Shown here piece by piece: positions 23,343 to 31,576 of a stretch of DNA of 33,709 nucleotides. The position numbers and the translations under genes were made by a program. Position 1 is the first letter of the stretch; each line of letters opens with the position of its first letter. The stretch is taken from the NCBI RefSeq assembly GCF_020181035.1, contig NZ_JAIQYY010000001.1, positions 494,713 through 528,421 on the forward strand, written 5' to 3'. Source of the DNA: Streptomyces sp. CoH27 (GTDB lineage Bacteria; Actinomycetota; Actinomycetes; Streptomycetales; Streptomycetaceae). The notes beneath the pieces were generated by a model that saw only the letters and a list, made by a program, of their open reading frames with translations, did no database searches and was not told where the DNA came from.

Positions 23343-24260
23343 ATGCGCATCGGACTGCTGGGAACGGGCCCGTGGGCCCGGGCGGCCTACGCCCCCGCGC
23401 TCGCCGGACACACCGGCCTGCGGTTCGCGGGGGTGTGGGGGCGCCGGCCGTCGGCGGCCAGGGAACTGGCGGAGCGCTATGACGTCACGGCGTACGACGA
23501 CGTGGACGCGCTGCTGGCCGACGTGGACGCGGTGGCGGTGGCCCTGCCGCCGTCCGTGCAGGCGGAGCTGGCGGTGCGGGCGGCGCGGGCGGGCCGTCAT
23601 CTGCTGCTGGACAAGCCGCTGGCGGTGTCGGTCGCCGAGGCCCGGTCGGTCGTGGCGGCCGTGGACCGGGCCGGGGTGGCGTCGGTGGTCTTCTTCACCG
23701 CACGCTTCCAGAAGGAGCCGGAGGCCTGGATCGAGGAGCAGGCGGCCGTGGCGGGCTGGTTCACGGCGCGGGCGCAGTGGCTGGGGGCGGTGTTCACGTC
23801 CGACAGCCCGTTCGCGGACTCGCCGTGGCGGCGGGAGAAGGGTGCACTGTGGGACGTGGGCCCGCACGCCCTGTCCGTTCTGCTGCCGGTCCTGGGTGAC
23901 GTGCGGCAGGTGGTGTCGGCGGCGCACGGTCCCGCCGACACCGTCCACCTGGTCCTCGACCACGCCACGGGCGCCTCCAGCACGCTCACGCTGAGCCTGA
24001 CGGCGCCGCCGGCCGCCGCCGGGGCCGATGTGGAGCTGCGGGGCGAGGCGGGGGTGACCCTTCTCCCCGGCAGCTCCGAGGGCGCGGTCCCCGCGCTCAC
24101 CCGGGCCGCCGACGCCCTGCTGACCGCCGCCCGCACGGGCCGCCCGCATGCCTGCGACGCCGCGTTCGGCCTCCGTGTCACCGAGATCCTGGCAACGGCG
24201 CAGAGCCACTTGGCCACCACCACAGCCTGCCCCCGGGCCCCGCACGGCCGGCCCGCCTGA
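23343..24260 (+). CDS. Gfo/Idh/MocA family oxidoreductase
   Basis: This is a 305-aa NAD(P)-dependent oxidoreductase. The Rossmann motif is MRIGLLGTGPWARAAYAPAL. The family signature DKPLA (in HLLLDKPLAVSVAEA) and the substrate-site pattern GALWDVGPHALSVLLP, with Asp and His, are intact. Family members act on sugars, inositols and similar polyols. ATG 23343 has GGAGAAGGGA upstream, and the gene begins 36 bp after the ATP-grasp gene on the same strand. It could be a chance neighbour or replace the usual methyltransferase as a tailoring enzyme; only the spacing supports the latter. There is no signal peptide. Confidence 0.93.
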   Translation: MRIGLLGTGPWARAAYAPALAGHTGLRFAGVWGRRPSAARELAERYDVTAYDDVDALLADVDAVAVALPPSVQAELAVRAARAGRHLLLDKPLAVSVAEARSVVAAVDRAGVASVVFFTARFQKEPEAWIEEQAAVAGWFTARAQWLGAVFTSDSPFADSPWRREKGALWDVGPHALSVLLPVLGDVRQVVSAAHGPADTVHLVLDHATGASSTLTLSLTAPPAAAGADVELRGEAGVTLLPGSSEGAVPALTRAADALLTAARTGRPHACDAAFGLRVTEILATAQSHLATTTACPRAPHGRPA

Positions 24261-24389
24261 GGACCCCGGGCCGGCCCCGGCGCCGTGGCCGCCCTGCCGG
24301 GTACGCGGGGCTCGGGCCGGTTTCAGGCGCCGGCCTCACCCGCCGCGGAACGAGAGGCCGGGTCCGGGGTGGCGGCGTACGTTGGGGGT

Positions 24390-25496
24390 GTGGGACTGGT
24401 GTGCGGATGGGGGGCGCGGGAGGAGCGTGGGTGGTTGCGCGGGGCGCCGCCGCCGGTGTGGGTGCGGGTGCTGCCCGTGGTGCTGCTCGTCGGCGTCAGC
24501 TCCGCCACCGCGGTCACCCCGCACGCCCGCGACCTCGGCTTCCTGCTGGGCGCCATCCCGCCGCTGGCGGTCCTGTCGTACGGCCCGCTGGCGACCGCCG
24601 TCCTCGGTTCCGGAGTGGTCGCGGCGCTGAACGTCCCGGCCACTCATCTGAACCGTCCCGGCAACACCGACCTGCTCACCATCGTCTTCGTGGCCGCGCT
24701 GAGCGTGTTCGTGTCGTACGTGCGCAGTCGCCGGGACGCCCAGCTGGACGCCGAGCGGGCGATCGGCGAGGCCGTGCAGCGCGCCGTGATGCCACTGCTG
24801 CCGCAGCGGGTCGGAAGCGTGGAGTGCACGGGTTTCTACCGGGCCGCGCAGGACGGGACACTGGTCGGCGGGGACTTCTTCGACGTGCGCGACGGGCCGT
24901 ACGGGGTGCGCGCGGTGATGGGGGACGTCCGGGGACACGGGCTGTCGGCGGTCGCCACGGTCGTGTCCCTGCTGGGTGCCTTTCGGGAGGCCGCGCTGGA
25001 CGAGCCGGACCTGGAGTCGGTGGCCGCCCGGATGGACCGCCGGCTGGCGGTGGACTCGGCGGGTGTGCCGGACGGGGAGTTGTTCGCCACCGGCGTGCTG
25101 CTGGAGTTCTCCGCCGACGGGCGGACGGTGCGGGTGGTGGGCTGCGGTCATCCGGCCCCCGTCCTGCTGCACGAGGAGCACGCCCTGGAGGTGACGGTCG
25201 CGCCGGGGCCACCACTGGGCCTCGGGCTGCTCGGCGCCGAACCGCCGAAGGAGATCACCGTGGCGCTCGGACCGGGCGACCGGTTGTTCCTGGCCTCCGA
25301 CGGGGTGTGGGAGGCGCGGGACGACAGCGACGTCTTCTATCCGCTGCCGGCGCGGCTGGCCGCCCTGAGCGGTACCGGGCCCGCCACCGACCTGCCCGGA
25401 CTGGTCTGGCAGGACCTGGTGCGGCTGCGGTACGAGGTCCGGGACGACGTCTCCATGCTGGTGCTGGCCCCCGGCTCGCCGGACGCCCTCAATTGA
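24390..25496 (+). CDS. Membrane-linked PP2C (SpoIIE-type) protein phosphatase
   Basis: This is a protein Ser/Thr phosphatase of about 368 aa. The N-terminal third has two to three hydrophobic segments (VWVRVLPVVLLVGVSSATAV, LGFLLGAIPPLAVLSYG, LLTIVFVAALSVFVSYV). A linker helix and SpoIIE domain follow. Metal-binding Asp residues are present in GGDFFDV, MGDVRGHG, LASDGVWEA and RDDVSMLVL, so the enzyme looks active. In Streptomyces such proteins usually dephosphorylate anti-sigma-factor antagonists; no partner kinase or antagonist is nearby. The start is uncertain: GTG 24390 has a TACGTT box 7 nt upstream (leaderless type), while the open frame reaches 24285 without a ribosome site. Confidence 0.9.
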   Translation: MGLVCGWGAREERGWLRGAPPPVWVRVLPVVLLVGVSSATAVTPHARDLGFLLGAIPPLAVLSYGPLATAVLGSGVVAALNVPATHLNRPGNTDLLTIVFVAALSVFVSYVRSRRDAQLDAERAIGEAVQRAVMPLLPQRVGSVECTGFYRAAQDGTLVGGDFFDVRDGPYGVRAVMGDVRGHGLSAVATVVSLLGAFREAALDEPDLESVAARMDRRLAVDSAGVPDGELFATGVLLEFSADGRTVRVVGCGHPAPVLLHEEHALEVTVAPGPPLGLGLLGAEPPKEITVALGPGDRLFLASDGVWEARDDSDVFYPLPARLAALSGTGPATDLPGLVWQDLVRLRYEVRDDVSMLVLAPGSPDALN

Positions 25497-25581
25497 CGAA
25501 CCCACAGCCGTAGTTCGAACGAACCGTCTCAAACGCCAGGTCGCGCCACCCCTTCCGCCACGTAGAAATATCTACGAGCAT
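25489..25581 (-). CDS. Possible 30-aa small protein
   Basis: A 30-codon frame encodes a peptide beginning MLVDISTWRKGWRDLAFETV and ending NYGCGFVN. It stands out because it is richer in AT and in aromatic residues than shadow frames usually are. It lies in the gap after the PP2C gene, overlapping that gene's end by 8 bp on the other strand. A 14-bp near-palindrome (GTAGAAATATCTAC, 25562-25575) falls inside its start. No ribosome site is seen and I do not recognise it. It could be a genuine small protein, a remnant, or chance. Confidence 0.25.
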   Translation of the reverse strand: MLVDISTWRKGWRDLAFETVRSNYGCGFVN

Positions 25582-25674
25582 GCATATGCCGGGTCGCTGT
25601 GCGGGCGCACGACGTGCCCGGCCGTGGTCGCTGCCCGCGCCGGGGCGGGCGAGCGAGGACATCCGGAGCAGCGC

Positions 25675-26142
25675 ATGACGAACACGATGTGGATGCGGGG
25701 CGTGGAGTGGCTGGCCGCCGCGGCGGCGGACCCGCGCTCGTGCAAATGGGAGTGGGATCACGGTGAGGGGATCGCGCTGCTGGAGGCGGGCCGCTTCTGG
25801 GACGTGCTGAGCGTGCCCGACCGGCTCGGGCTGCTCACCCTGGACCTGCTGTGGCGGCCCGGGATGCCCGTCCCGGGGCCGACACTGGTCGACTCGGCGG
25901 CGGGCCGGGTCGGGTTCTTCGTGCCGCCGGACCCGTCCGGGGGCTGGGTGGGCGCCGGTCTGCGGTACGCGACCAAGGGGTCCTGGGTGGCCGTACCGCC
26001 GCCGTACCGCCCGGCGCGCTTCCTGGAGTGGCTCGTGCCGCCCGACGGCACCGGCACGCTGCACGCGCCCGGCACTCTCGAAGAAGCCCTGCGGGAGGCC
26101 AACGGCACCCTCGCCGTCCTCACCCCGCTGTGCGGGCAGTGA
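25675..26142 (+). CDS. Small Prim-Pol-domain-like protein, hypothetical
   Basis: This 155-aa protein resembles the short Streptomyces proteins annotated as bifunctional primase/polymerase N-terminal domain. Conserved elements are WLAAAAADP, GRFWDVLSVPDRLGLLTLDL, RVGFFVPPDP and TKGSWVAVPPPYRP, then WLVPPDGTGTLHAPGTLEEAL. No obvious catalytic acidic cluster is visible, so polymerase activity should not be assumed. ATG 25675 follows GGAG at 7 bp. It converges on the Asp/Arg-rich repeat gene with a 4-bp gap. The function is unknown. Confidence 0.75.
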   Translation: MTNTMWMRGVEWLAAAAADPRSCKWEWDHGEGIALLEAGRFWDVLSVPDRLGLLTLDLLWRPGMPVPGPTLVDSAAGRVGFFVPPDPSGGWVGAGLRYATKGSWVAVPPPYRPARFLEWLVPPDGTGTLHAPGTLEEALREANGTLAVLTPLCGQ

Positions 26143-26146
26143 CGGA

Positions 26147-26581
26147 TCAGGTGCGCTCGGCCGCGGCCGGGGTGCGCGAGGCGAGACCGGGAACGACGAC
26201 CCACAGCAGGTCCGGTTCCGCGGGCACGGCCCGCCCCTGCGCCCGCCACTCGGCGACGAGCCGGGCGTAGATCGGCTCCCGGGCCCGGTCCGCCTGCTCG
26301 CGCCGGTCCGCGCGGCGCGTCTGATCGGTCCGGTCCACGTGACGCGTCTGATCGGTCCGGTCCGCGCGGCGCGCCCGGTCGATCCGGTCCACCCGGCGCG
26401 CCTGCTCCGTCAGGTCCCCCGGGCCCGCCTGCTCCGGACGGCCGGTACGGTGCCTCCGCTCCAGCCGGTCCAGGCAGTAGGCGGGGTCCAGACGGTCCAG
26501 GCGGTAGGCGGGGTCCGGCCGGTCGGGGCGGTACGCCGGGTCCAGGCGGTCCGAGCGGTCCATGCCCTCCAAGCGGTTCAT
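26147..26581 (-). CDS. Asp/Arg-rich repeat protein, hypothetical
   Basis: This is a protein of about 144 aa made largely of degenerate repeats: DPAYRxDR units (three near the N terminus) followed by RxDRTDQTR units. It ends in a non-repetitive stretch, YARLVAEWRAQGRAVPAEPD then LLWVVVPGL, that looks like a conserved domain. The repeated, strongly charged part is probably disordered. The start is uncertain; ATG 26581 is one option and the frame is open to 26683. No membrane segment is seen. It converges on the Prim-Pol-like gene. I do not recognise a function. Confidence 0.5.
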   Translation of the reverse strand: MNRLEGMDRSDRLDPAYRPDRPDPAYRLDRLDPAYCLDRLERRHRTGRPEQAGPGDLTEQARRVDRIDRARRADRTDQTRHVDRTDQTRRADRREQADRAREPIYARLVAEWRAQGRAVPAEPDLLWVVVPGLASRTPAAAERT

Positions 26582-26825
26582 GCCGGGGCAACGCCCGTGA
26601 GCCACCGCTGGTACGCCCGGCCCCGTCGGGTCACCGGGTCGGGTGAGGCCATCCCCCGAACGGGCCCCGCACCTGTCGGACAAGCATCCCGCCGGTGCTC
26701 CCGCGCGCCCTGCCGGTCCCGCCCGGTCCGACGGGCGGGCCGGGGTGCGCGCTCCTATGCTGGGGGTCCGGGCTCCGACGTCCCGCTCAGCGCAGGTTCG
26801 GCTCTCACGTGCTTGGAGTCAGCCC

Positions 26826-28076
26826 ATGCCGCAATCGTCCGCACGCCTGCTGAGGGGGGCGACGGTGGCCGTCACGGTGGGGACACTGCTGGCACCGCCC
26901 GCCGCCGCGCCCGTATGGGCAACGCCGGCTTCCGCACCCGCCGCACCGGCCACCGGGTCACCCAGCCCCTCCCCCTCGGGACCGGCCGTCCGCGACCTCA
27001 CGCCCGCCATGGCACGCCAACTGGACGCCGCAGTACGGAAGGTGATGCGCGAGGCGGACATTCCCGGCGCCACCGTCGGCATCTGGACGCCGGGGCAGCC
27101 GAGTTACATCCGCTCGTTCGGTGTGGCCGACACGAGCACGGGCCGCAGAATGACGCCCGACCTGTACATGCGCATCGGCAGCGAGACCAAGACGTTCACC
27201 GTGTCCGCGCTGCTCCAGCTGGTCGACCGGAAGAAGGCCGGTCTCGACGACCCGATCGGCAGGTACGTCGACGGGGTGCCGGGCGGCGACACGATCACGC
27301 TGCGGCAGCTCGCGGACATGCGCAGCGGGCTGTTCAACTACTCCGAGGACCCGGGCTTCGTCAAGGAGCTCACCTCGCATCCGCGACGGGGCTTCACACC
27401 CCAGCAGTTGCTCGCCTACTCCTTCAGGCATCCGGTGCTGTTCCCGCCGGGGCAGAAGTTCTCCTACTGCAACACCAACCTCATCCTGCTCGGTCTGGTG
27501 GTGGAGAAGCAGAGCGGGCAGCGCCTCGGGGCCTACATCAAGCAGCACGTCACCGATCCGGCCGGCATGCGGGACACGCTCTTCCCGACGGGCAACGAGT
27601 TCCCCAGCCCGCACGCGCAGGGCTACACCGAGCAGACGGCGAACGGCGAGGTCGCCGATACGGCCGACTGGAACCCGTCCTGGGGCTGGGCGGCCGGCGC
27701 GATGATCTCGACCCTGGAGAATCTGCGGATCTGGGCGCGTACCGTCGCCACGGGCCGGTTCCCCGACGGCGAACGGATGATCAGCGCCGCCACCCAGCAA
27801 CAGCGGCTGATCACATCGCAGACCGGCACGGTCAAGGGCGCCGGATACGGCCTGGGCATCTTCGACGTGCAGGGCTGGATCGGCCACAACGGCTCCCTGC
27901 CGGGTTACGAGTCCCTGACGGTCCATCTGCCGTCGACGCGGACGACGCTCGTCGTGCTGCTCAACACCGACACCGACTACCAGGGCCAGGAGCCCACCAC
28001 GGTGCTGGGCAGGGCGATCACGACGATCATCACCCCCGCGCACGTCTACAACCTGCCGGTCACACCCACGGGTTGA
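26826..28076 (+). CDS. Secreted serine hydrolase, class C beta-lactamase/DD-peptidase fold
   Basis: This is a 416-aa exported enzyme of the serine beta-lactamase/DD-carboxypeptidase superfamily. The signal peptide spans residues 1-32 (ARLLRGATVAVTVGTLLAPP), followed by an Ala/Pro/Ser linker. Active-site elements are complete: Ser119-x-x-Lys122 in GSETKTFT, Tyr214-Cys-Asn216 in FSYCNTN and His354-Asn-Gly356 in IGHNGSLPGY. This set is usual for R61-type D-Ala-D-Ala carboxypeptidases and related esterases or peptidases acting outside the membrane. ATG 26826 has TTGGAG upstream. Whether it trims peptidoglycan or acts on another substrate cannot be decided from sequence. Confidence 0.93.
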   Translation: MPQSSARLLRGATVAVTVGTLLAPPAAAPVWATPASAPAAPATGSPSPSPSGPAVRDLTPAMARQLDAAVRKVMREADIPGATVGIWTPGQPSYIRSFGVADTSTGRRMTPDLYMRIGSETKTFTVSALLQLVDRKKAGLDDPIGRYVDGVPGGDTITLRQLADMRSGLFNYSEDPGFVKELTSHPRRGFTPQQLLAYSFRHPVLFPPGQKFSYCNTNLILLGLVVEKQSGQRLGAYIKQHVTDPAGMRDTLFPTGNEFPSPHAQGYTEQTANGEVADTADWNPSWGWAAGAMISTLENLRIWARTVATGRFPDGERMISAATQQQRLITSQTGTVKGAGYGLGIFDVQGWIGHNGSLPGYESLTVHLPSTRTTLVVLLNTDTDYQGQEPTTVLGRAITTIITPAHVYNLPVTPTG

Positions 28077-28085
28077 CGCAGCGGC

Positions 28086-28125
28086 GCGGGGCCGCGACCG
28101 GTCCCCCGTGCCGGTCGTGCCCCGC
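28086..28125. terminator. Terminator hairpin after serine hydrolase gene
   Basis: Two 7-bp stem segments (GCGGGGC with GCCCCGC; CGACCGG with CCGGTCG), separated by a small internal loop, enclose a 9-nt loop, 10 bp after the stop codon. It lies between the convergent serine hydrolase and PucR genes. Confidence 0.75.
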
Positions 28126-28196
28126 GGACCACTGAACCTACGTGCGATACGGGGCCCGGGGTAGCGCACCGGTGCCCGGCCCGGTCCGCCGGGCAC

Positions 28197-29738
28197 TCAC
28201 CCGTGCACAGCCGAGTCCGGTTGCTCCCGGTTCGTCGTACCGAGTTCGGGTACGGGCAGCTCGCCGGTGACCAGGTGGGCGAGGACGGTCTCGTACAGAT
28301 CGGTGCCGCCGCCCGTCAGCCGGCGTTCCAGGACACCTTCGGCCGCCCGGAGATGTTCGCGCACGGTCTGGGCGTGGACGCCGAGCGTCTGGGCGGCGCG
28401 TTCGGCGTGCGCGTCGGCGGCTGTCCAGGCGCGCAGGGTGGCGCGCAGGTCCCGGCCGTCCTCGTCGAGCCGACCGAGGAGACCCTCGGCCCAGGTGCGC
28501 AGCGCCCGCGTGCCGAGCAGGTCCGCGAGGACGTCCCGGTCCGCCGGGTGGCCCGCGGGGCCGCCGGGGTCGTACGGGCCGTGCGCGGCCTCGGTGTTGA
28601 GGGCGAGATGGGCGACGGCGCGGACGGAGAGCCGGGAGAAGTCGGCGCCGAGCAGGCCGGCGACCCGGTCCATCCGGGCACGGACCGTGTTCCGGCTGAC
28701 GCCGAGCACCTTGGCGGCGCTGACGGCGGTGAACTCCAGGCCCAGCCCGGTGGTGGCGAGCAGTTCGGCCCGCACATGGTGCGGCAGTGTGTCGAGCGGG
28801 CGCAGCACCCCGGCGGCCCAGGTGCGCACTCCGGCCGGGTCCATGAGCTGGGCGGGCCGGGTGCGGGCGGCGTAGACCGCGGACCGTTCGGGCCGGAAGC
28901 GGGCGACGGCCAGGGCGGTGACGGCCTGTCCGTAGGCGGTGGCGGTCAGGGCCAGGCGCTGGCGGGGGCTGCCGCCGAGGAAGGTGCCGGGGTGGCCGGC
29001 GACGAGGGACCGCAGCCGCTCCCCCACCTCGGCCGACGGGCCGACGACGATGACGTGTCCGTCCATCGCGGGGCAGCGCACGACGAGGGCCCGGCCCTCG
29101 GTGCTGTCCGCGCAGGCGTCGGCGAGCCGGTCGCGTTCGGCGGCGGAGGTCTCGACGACGTACACGCGGGCGGTGTCCTCCTCCAGCAGCCCCGGCCACA
29201 GCCCGGCGGCGACCCGGCGGGCGGAGACGGTGTCCTCCACCATCAGCAGTTGCAGGATCGCGAGGCGCAGATCGGCCGTGGCCCGCCGCAGCCGCCGCCC
29301 GGCGTCGGCCAACTCCCGCTCCCTGAGCAGCAGTTCCAGTACGCCCGCGGTGTGGTTGAGGATCGCGGCGGCGTTCCGGTCGAAGGGCGCCGGGCGGGCC
29401 ACGGCGAGCACGGCTCCGGCCGCCGGGCCGGGTCCCGGGTGCCGTATCCCGACCAGCCGCACATGCCGTACGCCGTCTTCCAGGGCCGCGGCGGCGACCC
29501 GGCCGGCGGCGATGTCGCGGGCCACGGCGGCGTCGAGCGGCATGCGCTCACCGGCGAGCAGGCGGCCGTGCGCGTCCTGGAGGCACACGGCCGCCCGGGT
29601 GATGCGGGCCAGCCAGGCGACGAGCCGGCCGAGGTCGCGTCCGGCGGGCCGCAGATGGTCCAGCAACTGCTGCTCCCAGGCGCCGTCGCCGCCGTACGGC
29701 AGCACGTGTGCCGTGTCCTCGTCCGGTCGGGCCGCCAC
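28197..29738 (-). CDS. PucR/CdaR-type regulator with two helix-turn-helix segments
   Basis: This is a regulator of about 513 aa. The N-terminal half resembles a GAF-like sensor (LVAWLARITRAAVCLQDAHG, AILNHTAGVLELLLRERELA). The second half holds LEFTAVSAAKVLGVSRNTVR and, nearer the C terminus, HAERAAQTLGVHAQTVREHL, both in the style of the PucR C-terminal helix-turn-helix. I chose GTG 29738 because GGAGGGGGCGGAG lies just upstream. GTG 29789 and ATG 29777 are possible longer starts. The ligand and targets are unknown. The decayed MFS gene lies 245 bp upstream on the same strand, so a former efflux link is possible but unsupported. Confidence 0.85.
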   Translation of the reverse strand: MAARPDEDTAHVLPYGGDGAWEQQLLDHLRPAGRDLGRLVAWLARITRAAVCLQDAHGRLLAGERMPLDAAVARDIAAGRVAAAALEDGVRHVRLVGIRHPGPGPAAGAVLAVARPAPFDRNAAAILNHTAGVLELLLRERELADAGRRLRRATADLRLAILQLLMVEDTVSARRVAAGLWPGLLEEDTARVYVVETSAAERDRLADACADSTEGRALVVRCPAMDGHVIVVGPSAEVGERLRSLVAGHPGTFLGGSPRQRLALTATAYGQAVTALAVARFRPERSAVYAARTRPAQLMDPAGVRTWAAGVLRPLDTLPHHVRAELLATTGLGLEFTAVSAAKVLGVSRNTVRARMDRVAGLLGADFSRLSVRAVAHLALNTEAAHGPYDPGGPAGHPADRDVLADLLGTRALRTWAEGLLGRLDEDGRDLRATLRAWTAADAHAERAAQTLGVHAQTVREHLRAAEGVLERRLTGGGTDLYETVLAHLVTGELPVPELGTTNREQPDSAVHG

Positions 29739-30362
29739 GTCTCCGCCCCCTCCTCGCCTCCGCTTTGACCTGGGCATACGCAGCGGCACGTTACCCGAAG
29801 GGGCCCGCTCGCGTCCCTGCCCCGGACTCGGCTCCGCCGACGGCCCGGGGGGGGTGGGCCGTCGACGGAGACGCGGCGCCCGGAGCGGGGGGCCCCGGAC
29901 GGCTCAGAGGTCGGATGCCCCGGAATCCGGAACGTACACGGGAGAACGCGAGGGACTTTCGGGGCGGTCGGGTCGGGAGCGGCTCACTCGGTCCGGGCCT
30001 GCACCGCTCCCACGCGCATCCCGGCCGCCACGAGGACCGCGCCCGCCAGGCTCAGGGCGGGGGTGCCGAGGGCGCCGCCGGTCTGCGGGGTGGTGGCCTG
30101 GAGCCCCTCGGCCACCGCGCCGCCCCTGACGGGCGCGTTGCCGACGACGGCGTCGGAGGAGGCGGACAGCACCATGCCGACGACGAGGCCGAGCGCGACG
30201 AACGGCGGCCGGGCCGAGGGTGTTGGGCATGAGCCCGCCGAAGACGCCCTGGGGCGCGCGGAAGACGACGACACCCTCGATGGTGCCGGACAGCCCGATG
30301 GCGACGGAGGACACGGCGAACCCGGCGACGCCGACGACGTGGAAGGTGCGCGGCCGCGGGAG

Positions 30363-30396
30363 TCCCCCCGCGCGAGCGCAGCCGAGCGTGGGGGAG
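30363..30396. repeat. REP-like palindromic insert in the MFS pseudogene
   Basis: CCCCCC at 30364-30369 and GGGGG at 30390-30394 flank a GCGCGAGCGCAGCCGAGCGT core that can fold back on itself. I recall very similar C-run/AGCG/G-run palindromes scattered through Streptomyces genomes. Here it separates motif A from helix 3 of the transporter and changes the frame. Confidence 0.65.
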
Positions 30397-30652
30397 GTCG
30401 CCGAGCCTGCCGCCGAGGATCAGCACGGCGGCGAGAGCCGGCAGACAGGCGTTGGCGTTGGCCACCCTCCCCCAGAGGGGGCACGCCCGGCAACTGAGCG
30501 GTCGGCGTGTGCCCGTCGCCCGGGGAGGTCGCCGAGCCTGCCGCCGAGGATCAGCACGGCGGCGAGAGCCGGCAGACAGGCGTTGGCGTTGGCCACCCTC
30601 CCCCAGAGGGGGCACGCCCGGCAACTGAGCGGTCGGCGTGTGCCCGTCGCCC
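30391..30652. repeat. 131-bp perfect tandem duplication
   Basis: Units 30391-30521 and 30522-30652 are identical by eye. Each contains the GGRLGD-coding segment and a small C5-AGA-G5 hairpin (30469-30481 in copy 1). The unit is not a multiple of three, so the duplication itself shifts the frame. Exact identity implies a recent event. Confidence 0.92.
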
Positions 30653-30802
30653 GGCGCCGGCCGGCCGAGGTGTGCGGCCTTCGCCGCGGCGGGAACGGTA
30701 CGACCTCATAGGCAGCTCAAACAGGTGCGTCCTCATAGGCATGCGCGCCACAGGCCTCCGCGGCTGCGCGGGCCGCGCCCGGCGACGGCATAAGCTCGAT
30801 GG

Positions 30803-31423
30803 ATGGCGAAGTACTTCGACGTGCATCCCGAGAACCCGCAGCCGCGCAGCATCGCCCAGATCGCGGACGCGGTGCGCTCGGACGCGCTCATCGCATACCC
30901 GACCGACTCCTGTTACGCGCTGGGCTGCCGGCTGGGCAGCCGGGACGGCATGGACCGGATCCGTTCCATCCGGCAGCTGGACGACCGGCACCACTTCACG
31001 CTGATGTGCCGGGATTTCGCCCAGCTCGGCCAGTTCGTGCGGGTGGACAACGACGTCTTCCGGGCGGTGAAGGCGGCCACGCCCGGCAGCTACACCTTCA
31101 TCCTCCCGGCGACCCGTGAGGTGCCGCGCAAGCTGCTGCACCCGAAGAAGAAGACCGTGGGCGTGCGCATCCCCGACCATGTGGTCACCCAGGCGCTGCT
31201 GGCGGAGCTGGGCGAGCCGCTGCTGTCCAGCACGCTGCTGCTGCCGGACGAGGAGGAGCCGCTGACCCAGGGCTGGGAGATCAAGGACCGGCTCGACCAC
31301 GTGGTGGACGCGGTGGTGGACTCCGGCGACTGCGGCACCGAGCCGACCACGGTCGTGGACTTCTCCGGCGGCGAGGCGGAGATCGTCCGGCGGGGTGCCG
31401 GGGACACCGACCGCTTCGAGTGA
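30803..31423 (+). CDS. YrdC/Sua5-family protein (YciO type)
   Basis: This 206-aa protein has the YrdC fold. Signature elements are ALIAYPTDSCYALGCRLGSR near the N terminus, FTLMCRDFAQL, PGSYTFILPATREVPRKLLH and VGVRIPDH. The family binds threonine, bicarbonate and ATP to make threonylcarbamoyl-AMP for tRNA t6A. The short YciO subtype often occurs beside a separate main Sua5 enzyme, and its own role is less clear. A CATAAG box lies 8 nt before ATG 30803 with no good ribosome site, suggesting a leaderless or nearly leaderless transcript. It is a single-gene unit. Confidence 0.92.
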   Translation: MAKYFDVHPENPQPRSIAQIADAVRSDALIAYPTDSCYALGCRLGSRDGMDRIRSIRQLDDRHHFTLMCRDFAQLGQFVRVDNDVFRAVKAATPGSYTFILPATREVPRKLLHPKKKTVGVRIPDHVVTQALLAELGEPLLSSTLLLPDEEEPLTQGWEIKDRLDHVVDAVVDSGDCGTEPTTVVDFSGGEAEIVRRGAGDTDRFE

Positions 31424-31576
31424 CCGGCCCACTCCTACAGCCCAACGGTGCGGCTCCGTCCGGCCGTACGGCCCACCCGGTGCGGCGCCGCCGATCTTGC
31501 ATGACAGCATGGCCGTAGCCCTGGCGCCGGGGGCGAGTGCCGTCCGGCGCCCATTCTCCAGGGAGGCCTGCTCACC

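Larger units (their letters stand above)
29984..30652 (-). pseudogene. Decayed DHA2-type MFS drug transporter
   Basis: Three transporter fragments are found in three different frames. The first, near 30400-30470, reads ANACLPALAAVLILGGRLGD and is the membrane segment and motif A of 14-helix drug exporters. The second, about 30205-30350, reads FHVVGVAGFAVSSVAIGLSG and RAPQGVFGGLMPNTLG, matching helices 3-4. The third, to the TGA at 29984, is a C-terminal end starting LGLVVGMVLSASSDAVVGNA and containing TTPQTGGALG. Most of the middle (helices 5-12) is missing. A palindromic insert interrupts the first junction and a 131-bp perfect tandem duplication lies at the 5' side. No functional transporter can be made. 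Confidence 0.8.

Noticed and set aside
24285..24389. N-terminal extension of the PP2C phosphatase
   Set aside because: No ribosome site, unconserved low-complexity sequence; the GTG at 24390 with a nearby -10-like box is preferred, although this is not certain.
26339..28135. 598-aa frame on the + strand over the serine hydrolase
   Set aside because: Another frame of the same DNA encodes the serine hydrolase with a signal peptide and all three catalytic motifs.
28203..29768. 521-aa frame on the + strand opposite the PucR gene
   Set aside because: Gly/Glu/Val-rich shadow; the antisense frame has two recognisable helix-turn-helix segments.
30391..30652. CRISPR-like direct repeats
   Set aside because: There are only two adjacent 131-bp copies with no spacers; it is a simple tandem duplication.
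30719..30760. Short repeat CCTCATAGGCA (twice) near 30712-30740 as an attachment site
   Set aside because: Two short copies close together with no integrase, tRNA or mobile gene nearby do not support an att site.
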